From IMG/VR virus record IMGVR_UViG_3300013100_000019, positions 1-37,760 of that record: 37,760 nucleotides of DNA; one strand, written 5' to 3'. The notes below the pieces were generated by a model. It searched no databases. It saw nothing but the letters and a program-made list of their open reading frames with translations, and was not told the origin of the DNA. Shown here piece by piece: positions 31,636-37,760 of the stretch. The stretch is from a virus. Within the stretch, counting starts at the first letter, position 1, and each line of letters starts with the position of its first letter. The translations under genes were made by a program, and so were the position numbers.

Positions 31636-31650
31636 CTTTGGAAAAAAACC

Positions 31651-32697
31651 ATGACCCCCACTTTTCGTATCGTTGCCGACGGTGCCGATATTACATCCAA
31701 GATCAATGATCGATTGTTGTTGCTTAGGACTTCTGACAAGCCGGGTATGGAGTCCGACGAGTTTGAATTGCGTATCGATGACCGTGACGGCCAGGTGCAG
31801 TTGCCCCGGCGCGGTAGCTCAATCGAGATTCACCTGGGCTATGCCGAAACGTCTTTGATGCGCTTAGGGCTTTACGCGGTCGACACGGTCGAGGTTTCCG
31901 GCCCGCCGGACACGATTGTGATCAAGGGTAAAGCCAGCGATATGCGCGGCAGTGGTAAGACTGTCCGCAGCGGAAGCTGGGAGGATGCGCCGTTGTCGAA
32001 GATCGTGGCCGACATCGCGGCTCGGAATGGCTGGCAGGCAGGCTGTCCGGTGGCGACGAAGGTCGCTCGTGTGGATCAGCTCAACGAGTCCGATTTTAAT
32101 TTCATCACGCGTCTGGCTAAGCAATACGACTGCACGGCCAAGGTCGCGGATGGCAAGCTGTTGGTGATGCCGCGCCAGGGAGGGCAGACAGCCAGCGGCA
32201 AAACGTTCGGTGCGATCACGTTGACCCGCAGCGATCTCAGTCGCTGGCAGTTCAGCTTAGGGGATCGCAATTCGCACAAGGCCGTGGCGACTAAGCATCA
32301 GAACAAAAAGGACGGCAAATTGGCGGTGGTCACCATCGACAACGAGGATGCGCCGGACGGCTTGCCGGCGGTGCACACGGATCGGCATATCTATCCGAAC
32401 AAGACCGCTGCTGAGTCAGCAGCCAAAGCACGGTTAGCGGCATTCAATCGCTCGACCGCCGACGTGCGTTTCGAGATGCCAGGCCGGACTGACATTTTTG
32501 CCGAGCGCCTGATCAACGCCCAGGGCTTCAAGGTCGGGCTGGATGGCGAATACCTGGCGGATTCGGTGGAGCAGGTGTTTACCCAATCTGGCTGGTCGAC
32601 CACGGTCGAGTGCAATGCCGGCAAGCAAGGCAAATCCAAGGGTAAGAAAAAGAAGGAAACGAAGCCGCTCAAGGTCGTGAGCGTCGAGAAGCTGTAA
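31651..32697 (+). CDS. D: Late control/tail hub protein D
   Basis: 348 residues from ATG 31651 (the in-frame ATG at 31624 lies in the hairpin). FRIVADGADITSKINDRLLL, the LRIDDRDGQVQLPRRGSSIE segment and AKQYDCTAKVADGKLLVMPR belong to the gpD/gp27-like hub family (phage late control D). The last 20 residues are very lysine-rich (GKSKGKKKKETKP). It carries the spike V at the centre of the baseplate. Confidence 0.93.
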   Translation: MTPTFRIVADGADITSKINDRLLLLRTSDKPGMESDEFELRIDDRDGQVQLPRRGSSIEIHLGYAETSLMRLGLYAVDTVEVSGPPDTIVIKGKASDMRGSGKTVRSGSWEDAPLSKIVADIAARNGWQAGCPVATKVARVDQLNESDFNFITRLAKQYDCTAKVADGKLLVMPRQGGQTASGKTFGAITLTRSDLSRWQFSLGDRNSHKAVATKHQNKKDGKLAVVTIDNEDAPDGLPAVHTDRHIYPNKTAAESAAKARLAAFNRSTADVRFEMPGRTDIFAERLINAQGFKVGLDGEYLADSVEQVFTQSGWSTTVECNAGKQGKSKGKKKKETKPLKVVSVEKL

Positions 32698-32705
32698 TGC
32701 AAGCC

Positions 32706-32732
32706 ACCGCCGCCTGAGTGCGGTATTTTTTT
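32706..32732 (+). terminator. Terminator-like hairpin before the endolysin
   Basis: ACCGC (32706-32710) pairs with GCGGT (32720-32724) with a nine-base loop and a run of seven T after one A. GGAG and the endolysin start follow within 15 bases. Confidence 0.6.
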
Positions 32733-32745
32733 GTCCGGAGTTTTT

Positions 32746-33309
32746 ATGACCATCACTGAACAACAGCTACAACGCATCATGCCAAACGCCCGCCGCCAAG
32801 CGGGCGTTTTTGTATCTGCCCTGAACGCGGCAATGGCGCATCGGCAGATCAATACACCGAAACGCCAGGCTGCTTTCCTGGCGCAGCTTGGTCACGAGTC
32901 CGGTCAACTGCAGTACGTCCGCGAACTGGGCAGGGATCAATACCTGAGTAAATACGATACCGGCACTCTGGCTGCCAAGCTTGGTAATACCCCAGCTGCA
33001 GATGGTGATGGTCAACGCTATCGTGGCCGAGGGTTGATCCAGGTAACCGGGCACGATAACTACCTGCGCTGCAGTCTGGCACTGTTCGGCGATGAGCGCT
33101 TGTTGCGCACCCCCGAGCTGCTCGAGCAGCCGCAATGGGCGGCAGAGTCGGCGGCGTGGTTCTGGTCTGTAAACGGGCTGAATGCGCTCGCGGATCAGGA
33201 CCAGTTCAACACCATCACTCGCCGGATCAACGGCGGCCTTAATGGCCTGGAGGATCGGCTGCAGTTGTGGGCCAGGGCGAGGGCGGTGTTATGCGTCTCT
33301 TCGATCTGA
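32746..33309 (+). CDS. Endolysin, glycoside hydrolase family 19 type
   Basis: 187 residues from ATG 32746, GGAG six bases upstream. H50-E51 in FLAQLGHESGQLQYVRE is the catalytic acid region, with E60 a likely second acid. RYRGRGLIQVTGHDNYLRCS (from about 91) and a C-terminal INGGLNGLEDR complete the GH19/chitinase-like lysozyme pattern. No signal peptide is seen, so the holin is needed for release. A perfect intrinsic terminator lies inside codons 13-22. The end overlaps the Rz gene. Confidence 0.92.
   Translation: MTITEQQLQRIMPNARRQAGVFVSALNAAMAHRQINTPKRQAAFLAQLGHESGQLQYVRELGRDQYLSKYDTGTLAAKLGNTPAADGDGQRYRGRGLIQVTGHDNYLRCSLALFGDERLLRTPELLEQPQWAAESAAWFWSVNGLNALADQDQFNTITRRINGGLNGLEDRLQLWARARAVLCVSSI
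32784..32811 (+). terminator. Intrinsic terminator inside the endolysin gene
   Basis: AAACGCCCGC (32784-32793) pairs perfectly with GCGGGCGTTT (32800-32809) around the loop CGCCAA and ends in five T. It is the strongest terminator-like hairpin in the late region and lies 38 bases into the coding sequence, spanning codons 13-22. Confidence 0.75.
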
Positions 33310-33833
33310 TCCCCGCGCAGTTCCGTATCGCCGGTATCAGCTTGCTGTTAGTGGTGGTGGTCGCAGGATCTGCAGCATTGGCCTGGACTGCTCAAGACTG
33401 GCGTTATGGCAGCGTGCTGGAGCGGCAAGCCCGCCTGCAGGCGGACACCCTCAACGAAATATCCAAAGCGTCTGCTGCTCTGCAGCGTACCGAGCAGGAC
33501 AAGCGCCGTGCCCTGGAGCTCCGCCTGCAGAACAAAGACGAAACCCACTACAAGGAGTTGACCGATGAGCAAATCAAGCAGGCTCGTCTGCGTGATCGCC
33601 TGGCTACTGCTGATCTGCGGCTGTCAGTCGTACTCGCCGCCACCGAAACCACCGGCAGCTGTTCAGTGCCAACCACCACCGCCACCGGCCGCGTGGTTCA
33701 TGGCCCCACAAGAGCCCAACTTGACCCAGCGCATGCTCAACGAATTATCGGAATCACCGATGCCGGCGACCGAGGATTGATCGCCCTGCGGGCCTGTCAG
33801 GCTTACGCAAAAGAAGTTTCTACACCGAAATAA
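33291..33833 (+). CDS. Rz: Inner-membrane spanin (Rz-like)
   Basis: 180 residues from ATG 33291, inside the end of the endolysin gene. Residues about 10-32 (FRIAGISLLLVVVVAGSAAL) are a membrane anchor. A long helical coiled-coil periplasmic region follows (to about 105). A short C-terminal domain has two conserved-looking cysteines (SCSVP, RACQAY). It pairs with the nested Rz1 lipoprotein to fuse inner and outer membranes at lysis. Confidence 0.9.
   Translation: MRLFDLIPAQFRIAGISLLLVVVVAGSAALAWTAQDWRYGSVLERQARLQADTLNEISKASAALQRTEQDKRRALELRLQNKDETHYKELTDEQIKQARLRDRLATADLRLSVVLAATETTGSCSVPTTTATGRVVHGPTRAQLDPAHAQRIIGITDAGDRGLIALRACQAYAKEVSTPK
33565..33780 (+). CDS. Rz1: Outer-membrane spanin lipoprotein (Rz1-like), nested in Rz
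   Basis: 71 residues, wholly inside Rz in another frame, as in lambda. Residues 7-20 form a lipoprotein signal ending LLICGC, with C20 the lipidated residue. The mature part is proline-rich (PPPKPP, PPPPPAAW), typical of Rz1. AAGGAG lies eight bases before the ATG. It links to Rz across the periplasm. Confidence 0.9.
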   Translation: MSKSSRLVCVIAWLLLICGCQSYSPPPKPPAAVQCQPPPPPAAWFMAPQEPNLTQRMLNELSESPMPATED

Positions 33834-33840
33834 AAGGAGC

Positions 33841-33943
33841 GGCCGGGCAGGATGCGTCAACATCCAACCCGGCCACCTTCCCCGCAGATCACCCCTGCAA
33901 GTCCAGCCAAGGCTCCTGCTTCGTGCACAAAGCGGAGCGAGCC
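33841..33943 (+). ncRNA. Structured segment between lysis genes and methylase
   Basis: GGCCGGG (33841-33847) pairs with CCCGGCC (33868-33874), and inside it GGATG (33850-33854) pairs with CATCC (33861-33865). The two stems are separated by a CA/AA internal loop and capped by CGTCAA. A second hairpin lies at about 33910-33943 (AGGCTC with GAGCCT, and inside it GCTT with AAGC). No gene is recognised here. It could be a small RNA, an mRNA 3' end or a processed leader; there is no T-run after either hairpin. Confidence 0.4.
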
Positions 33944-33948
33944 TAGCA

Positions 33949-33964
33949 CTGTTTATCCATACAG
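33949..33964 (+). promoter_or_regulatory. LexA box before the methylase gene
   Basis: CTGTTTATCCATACAG matches the gamma-proteobacterial LexA consensus (CTG-N10-CAG, CTGTATATATATACAG) at 13 of 16 positions and lies 18 bases before the methylase ATG. It predicts SOS induction of the methylase. Confidence 0.7.
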
Positions 33965-33982
33965 CAAAGGTCTTGCTTTTTT

Positions 33983-34777
33983 ATGTCTACACCTATCATC
34001 CCTTGGATGGGCGGCAAACGCCGCCTGGCCGACCGCCTTATCCCGCTTTTCCCGCCACACGAATGCTATGTTGAAGTCTTTGCCGGCGGCGCCGCGCTCT
34101 ACTTCATGCGTCCCCAGGCAGCGCCTGTTGAAGTTCTAAACGATATCAACGGCGACCTGGTGACGCTGTACCGTGTCGTGCAAAACCACTTGGAAGAGTT
34201 CGTCCGCCAGTTCAAATGGGCGCTCAGTTCCCGCCAGGTGTTCGAGTGGCAGAAGATGACCCGTCCCGAAACCCTCACCGACATCCAGCGCGCCGCCCGA
34301 TTCTTTTACCTGCAGCACCATGCCTTTGCCGGCAAAGTGACGGGACAGACGTTCGGCACTGCAACGACCGGCCCGGCCATTAACCTGCTGCGGATCGAGG
34401 AAAACCTGTCTGCAGCGTGGCAGCGTTTGTCCGGCACTTATGTTGAAAATCTGGGCTGGCTTGAATGTGCTGAGCGCTACGACCGTGCCCATACATTCCA
34501 CTACATGGATCCACCTTACTGGCAGACCGCTGGCTATGGCGTGGATTTTCCATTTGAAAATTACGAGCGCATGGCCGACTTTATGCGGCGCTGCAAAGGC
34601 AAGGTGATGGTCAGCATCAACGATCACCCTGATATCCGGCGGGTGTTTGAGGGGTTTCACTTTGAGATGGTGGACATTCGATACACCACATCGAACCAAC
34701 GGCAAGGAAAGAGTGAGGCTAGCGGTGAACTGGTGATCATGAACTGGGAGCCCGCCGCATTGGGAGGGCTGTTCTGA
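33983..34777 (+). CDS. Dam/D12-class adenine-N6 DNA methylase
   Basis: 264 residues, the size of Dam-type enzymes. Motif I is FAGG (33-36, EVFAGGAALYF) and motif IV is DPPY (176-179, YMDPPYWQTAGYG). PIIPWMGGKRRLADRLI at the N-terminus is the class alpha AdoMet region X. It methylates adenine in DNA; the site (GATC for Dam) cannot be read here. No partner endonuclease is nearby, so protection from host restriction or control of phage promoters is more likely than a restriction system. It converges with the SRAP gene, five bases apart. Confidence 0.9.
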   Translation: MSTPIIPWMGGKRRLADRLIPLFPPHECYVEVFAGGAALYFMRPQAAPVEVLNDINGDLVTLYRVVQNHLEEFVRQFKWALSSRQVFEWQKMTRPETLTDIQRAARFFYLQHHAFAGKVTGQTFGTATTGPAINLLRIEENLSAAWQRLSGTYVENLGWLECAERYDRAHTFHYMDPPYWQTAGYGVDFPFENYERMADFMRRCKGKVMVSINDHPDIRRVFEGFHFEMVDIRYTTSNQRQGKSEASGELVIMNWEPAALGGLF

Positions 34778-34782
34778 TAGCA

Positions 34783-35484
34783 TCAAACATCTTTGAGTGG
34801 CACCGGCAGCAGTAAGTCAGCCCCCTGGTTTTTCACACTCCCCACTGCTTTGCCAACGGCATACCACTCAAAGTCCCCCACAGGCTGGCAACATTCCTTT
34901 GATATTTCCTCGGCGCGGGCTGGAGTAAGGCTGGGATCGATCCATTCCCTGGCGTACTCAGGCGTCAGCACCAACGGCTTGCGGTCGTGGATGTCCACCA
35001 TGCCCTGGTCACTGGCAGCGGTGATGATCACGAACCCATCGCCGTCGTAGGGATCCAGGCCAGGATGAACTTGGGCAAGCGCGCCAAAGAACATGGGTTT
35101 CTGACTCTTCAGGCGAATGAAGTAGGGCTGCTTTCTCTTCGGATCGTCAGGGTCTTTGACCCACTCATACCACCCTTCACTCGGCACCAGGGCTCGGCCA
35201 TTCGGCCAAAGTTGCTTAAAAAACTTTCCCGTGGTGACCGTCTCTACACGGGCGTTAATCGGGTCGGGGCGTTTGCCCTTCGCCCAGAACGGCGCCCATC
35301 CCCATTTGACTGCATCGATATGCAGCCCGTCCTCTGCGGCGTGCAGCAACTGAGCCCGTGTCGACGGAGCGACGTTGTAGCGATCAATTGGCTGAGCGTC
35401 ATAGCCGCTGAATAGCTCTATTTGGGGGCTCAGTTCTTCAATGAAGACAGCCATCCCTTCGTACTGCACAAATCGTCCGCACAT
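34783..35484 (-). CDS. SRAP-domain protein (YedK/HMCES-like)
   Basis: 233 residues. C2 becomes the N-terminal nucleophile after Met removal (MCGRF). N77 (INARVE), E107 (EGWYEW) and H166 (DIHDRKPLVL) complete the known SRAP active site. The family forms a covalent thiazolidine link with abasic sites in single-stranded DNA and shields them from breakage. GGAG lies seven bases before the ATG. It is divergent from UmuDC across a 99-base gap that holds a LexA box, so damage induction is likely. Confidence 0.95.
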   Translation of the reverse strand: MCGRFVQYEGMAVFIEELSPQIELFSGYDAQPIDRYNVAPSTRAQLLHAAEDGLHIDAVKWGWAPFWAKGKRPDPINARVETVTTGKFFKQLWPNGRALVPSEGWYEWVKDPDDPKRKQPYFIRLKSQKPMFFGALAQVHPGLDPYDGDGFVIITAASDQGMVDIHDRKPLVLTPEYAREWIDPSLTPARAEEISKECCQPVGDFEWYAVGKAVGSVKNQGADLLLPVPLKDV

Positions 35485-35520
35485 ACGCCTTCTCCGTCTG
35501 TCGAAATCCCTACAGAAAAA

Positions 35521-35563
35521 TTGACCGCACGCGTCCTACAAAGTTAACTGTACATTCGTACAG
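35521..35563 (+). promoter_or_regulatory. UmuDC promoter with LexA box
   Basis: TTGACC (35521-35526) and TTAACT (35544-35549) are 17 bases apart. The LexA box CTGTACATTCGTACAG (35548-35563) overlaps the -10 and the start point, and is a near-perfect palindrome. The UmuD start follows 20 bases later. The box may also affect the divergent SRAP gene. Confidence 0.8.
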
Positions 35564-35583
35564 TGCATGTAAAAGGCCGCATC

Positions 35584-36009
35584 ATGAGCTTCACCATTTT
35601 AGGTCCTATCGCCGAGGCAGGCGTGAAGCTGCCTATGTGTTCGTTCCAGGTTCCGGCCGGTTTCCCTTCGCCGGCAGCGGATCATATTGAGCAGCACATC
35701 TCATTGGATGAGGTCCTGAATATCCGAGCACCGCATGTGTACCTGGTAGCCATTACCGGGGAAAGCATGCAGGGGATTGGTATCTTCGAAGGCGATCTCG
35801 CGGTGGTGGATCGTGCCATTGAGGCGGCGCACGGGCATGTGGTGGTGGCTCTGCTGAACAATGAGCCCGTCTGCAAGCGCCTATGTAAGCGTGGCCGGGA
35901 GGTTATCCTTCTGTCAGAAAATCCCAAATATCCGGCGCGCTACGTTCTTGAAGGTGACGAGCTGTCAATCTGGGGCGTGATCACCAGCACAGTGCGCAGT
36001 CATGTCTAA
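35584..36009 (+). CDS. umuD: UmuD/RulA-type polymerase V accessory protein
   Basis: 141 residues from ATG 35584; the in-frame ATG at 35563 lies in the LexA box. Cleavage site A25-G26 ([13 protein letters not shown]), catalytic S61 (TGESM) and K98 (VCKRL) sit at the same spacing as in E. coli UmuD (C24-G25, S60, K97). RecA filament triggers removal of the N-terminus, giving UmuD', which binds UmuC. Its stop overlaps the UmuC start by eight bases. Confidence 0.95.
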   Translation: MSFTILGPIAEAGVKLPMCSFQVPAGFPSPAADHIEQHISLDEVLNIRAPHVYLVAITGESMQGIGIFEGDLAVVDRAIEAAHGHVVVALLNNEPVCKRLCKRGREVILLSENPKYPARYVLEGDELSIWGVITSTVRSHV

Positions 36010-37279
36010 GCAGCAGCCAACCTATGCGCTGATCGATTGCAACAGCTTCTATGCCAGTTGCGAGCGGGTGTTCCGGCCGGACCTGGCGAAGGTGCCCATC
36101 GTGGTGCTGAGCAATAATGACGGCTGTGTCATCGCGCGCAGCTATGACGCGAAGCCGTTCATTAAGATGGGCGAGCCGTACTTCCAGATCAAGCACAAGC
36201 TCAAGCAGTACGGCATTGTCCCGTTCTCTTCGAACTATGCGCTGTACGGCGACATGAGCGAGCGCGTGATGAGCCTGATCGAGGCGATGGTGCCGGCAGT
36301 GGAGGTGTACAGCATCGACGAAGCGTTTGCCGATTTGACCGGGATCGGTGGGTTGGATGCCCTGGGCCGACAGATTCGCGCCCAGGTACTCCGTTGCACC
36401 GGCATTCCGGTCGGTGTTGGTATTGCTCACACCAAGACCCTAGCGAAGCTGGCAAACCACACCGCTAAGCGCCTTCAGTCCCAAACGGGCGGGGTAGTCA
36501 ATATCACCGATCCGGTTAAACGGGACTGGGTGCTGCGTAATACGGACGTGGCGGAGGTGTGGGGCGTTGGCCGAAAAATGAAACTTCACCTTGATGCGAT
36601 GGGAATCAAGTCTGCAATGGACCTGGCTAAGGCGGATCCTTGGACACTACGCAAGAAATTTAGCGTAGTGATCGAGAAGACGGCCAGGGAGCTGGGCGGC
36701 ACGCGTTGCTTGGAACTGGACGAGCCGGATCCGCCAAAGCAGGAAATCTGCTGCAGTCGGATGTTCGGCCAGCGGCTGACGGAACTCTCGCCTATCAAAG
36801 AGGCGGTGGCGACCTACATGATGCGTGCTTCTGAGAAGCTTCGCGCCCAGAACTCGCTGTGCAAGAAGGTGCGCGTGAGCATCCGTACCGGCATGTTCAA
36901 TCCGGAAGAAGCGAAATACGCCAACGGTGTGGTAGTAGACATGCCGTATCCAACTGACGACGTTCGCCTGCTCACCCAAGCGGCGGTGGGGGCGCTTGAC
37001 CGTTTATTTCGACCAGGCTTCAAATACAGCAAGGCCGAGGTGATGCTGCTCGACCTCTGTCAGCCTGGCGAGTATACCGATGATCTGTTCGCTAAATCAC
37101 AGCCGGCTGAAGCAACTCGGGTTATGACAGTGTTGGACCAAATCAACGAACGATGGGGGCGCGGGACGTTGCGTTCGGCCAGCGTACCGACAGATCCTCA
37201 CTGGGGAATGCGTCGTGAAATGATGAGCCAAAGCTATACCACAGATCTGAAGAGACTTTGGACGGTGTCATGTAAATAA
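36002..37279 (+). CDS. umuC: UmuC/RulB-type DNA polymerase V catalytic subunit
   Basis: 425 residues, full length (E. coli UmuC 422). Y-family signature residues: D12 ([15 protein letters not shown]), D106-E107 ([10 protein letters not shown]) and the [16 protein letters not shown] steric-gate region. Thumb and little-finger domains are intact to the [10 protein letters not shown] end. It performs error-prone synthesis across lesions with UmuD'2. With Dam and SRAP it makes the damage-tolerance cassette at the right end of the prophage and may raise host mutation rate and UV survival. Confidence 0.96.
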   Translation: MSKQQPTYALIDCNSFYASCERVFRPDLAKVPIVVLSNNDGCVIARSYDAKPFIKMGEPYFQIKHKLKQYGIVPFSSNYALYGDMSERVMSLIEAMVPAVEVYSIDEAFADLTGIGGLDALGRQIRAQVLRCTGIPVGVGIAHTKTLAKLANHTAKRLQSQTGGVVNITDPVKRDWVLRNTDVAEVWGVGRKMKLHLDAMGIKSAMDLAKADPWTLRKKFSVVIEKTARELGGTRCLELDEPDPPKQEICCSRMFGQRLTELSPIKEAVATYMMRASEKLRAQNSLCKKVRVSIRTGMFNPEEAKYANGVVVDMPYPTDDVRLLTQAAVGALDRLFRPGFKYSKAEVMLLDLCQPGEYTDDLFAKSQPAEATRVMTVLDQINERWGRGTLRSASVPTDPHWGMRREMMSQSYTTDLKRLWTVSCK

Positions 37280-37683
37280 CGGCTACATCAATATTGTCAG
37301 CGGCTTTCAGTCATTGCTTCAACTTAGGGCAAATAAGCGCTGGCTGAAACGCATCACCTCGCTGCGTGTTGGCTGAGCGCGCTCTTGCACGGCCGCGTCA
37401 TTGCCTCCAACGCTACCTCTGTATTGAGAGACGCCCGCGACGAAGCTCATCAGCAAGCGCAACGTAAGCGTCCGGGGAAGTCATCTGCACGATCCCTGCG
37501 ATGACTGGATGTGTACGGCGACGTCTTTCAGCAGGCTTTAGAGTAGGTATTCACCCATCCCTAGCCCGCAGAAATTATATCCACTAGCTCTTAAATCACT
37601 GTCGATTTCTCGGTGGAGACGTCAGTGTAGTCAGCTTACGATAGCTCGATCTGCATCTGTCTTCTCTCACCGGGGTACCATTG
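37280..37683. other. Gene-free right border region
   Basis: 404 bases with no convincing gene. One plus-strand frame is open for 56 codons without a start (about 37339-37509, Arg-rich end ARDEAHQQAQRKRPGKSS) and a shorter minus-strand frame overlaps it. Both may be remnants or chance. I see no copy of the tRNA-Ser 3' end and no repeat like 301-335. A prophage-host junction could lie here but is not visible. Confidence 0.4.
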
Positions 37684-37760
37684 AATGACGCCATTAAGTG
37701 CGATTTTCCGCAACCTTCACCAAGATAATTTGTTGGTACTCGCCAACGTGAGCGATGCTG
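37684..37760 (+). CDS. Partial gene, possible isocitrate lyase/PEP mutase family
   Basis: Only 25 codons are inside the window (MTPLSAIFRNLHQDN then LLVLANVSDA), open to the right edge. The FRNLHQ...LVLANV-DA pattern resembles the N-terminus of isocitrate lyase/phosphoenolpyruvate mutase family proteins (FRALH...LLLxNxWDA). That would be a host metabolic gene. The fragment is too short for certainty. Confidence 0.4.

Noticed and set aside
33852-34139. 95-codon ORF between Rz and the methylase
   Set aside because: It runs into the methylase gene out of frame, its start lies inside the 33841-33874 hairpin, and the composition is Pro/Ser/Ala shadow-like.
35498-35515. CTG...CAG inverted sequence near the SRAP start
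   Set aside because: The spacer is 12 bases, not the 10 required for a LexA box, and the interior is not AT-alternating.
37550-37572. Partial similarity of ATCCCTAGCCCGCAGAAATT to the tRNA 3' end (ATCCCTGGTTTCCCGCCA)
   Set aside because: It needs a gap and several mismatches, too weak for an attachment-site duplicate.
1-37760. CRISPR arrays, rRNA genes, insertion sequences
   Set aside because: I saw no regularly spaced repeat-spacer structure, no rRNA sequence and no transposase gene or terminal inverted repeats.

Overview
The window holds a nearly complete temperate tailed-phage genome integrated beside a tRNA-Ser(UGA) gene, most likely in a Pseudomonas of the fluorescens/syringae type. 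The basis is a GC-rich composition, a PrtN-like activator paired with a PrtR/CI-like repressor, an R-pyocin-like order of tail genes, and a RulAB/UmuDC pair. Species assignment is inference; no search was run.

Layout. 1-260: host tRNA-Ser with promoter and terminator (left attachment side). 338-4408, leftward: tyrosine integrase, DUF4224 protein, HD hydrolase, small membrane protein, PrtN-like activator, small proteins and a KilAC-type protein, all read from a PL-like promoter whose spacer is an operator (4444-4472). 4547-5827: an AT-rich cargo gene with a C-terminal HEPN-like R-x4-H motif. 5852-6916: LexA-type repressor and divergent Cro-like gene around three operator-like sites. The two clear ones have the same 19-bp architecture as the PL operator, so one repressor probably controls both early operons. 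7011-10550: small ORF, CII-like regulator, zinc-finger protein, Toprim/VirE primase-helicase and a Q-like protein, followed by an iteron-rich candidate replication origin (10576-10852).

11078-18781: holin and a lambda-type packaging/head module (Nu1- and GpA-type terminase, W, B, ClpP-type protease, D, E, FII, Z). 19437-32697: a P2/R-pyocin-type contractile tail (V, W, J, I, fibre, chaperone, sheath, tube, E/E', tape measure, U, X, D). 32746-33833: GH19 endolysin and nested Rz/Rz1 spanins. 33983-37279: a DNA-modification and DNA-damage cassette (Dam-like methylase, SRAP protein, UmuD, UmuC) with two LexA boxes. 37280-37683 has no recognisable gene, and a partial, probably host, gene begins at 37684.

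Working model: RecA-stimulated self-cleavage of the repressor opens the left operon (including the PrtN-like activator) and the right operon. LexA cleavage opens the right-end cassette in parallel. At least seven terminator-like hairpins lie directly before or within late genes, which suggests read-through by a Q-type antiterminator. The most novel points are the HEPN-like cargo gene, the iteron cluster, the tandem-duplicated E chaperone with a probable +1 frameshift, the terminator inside the endolysin gene, and the structured segment before the methylase.
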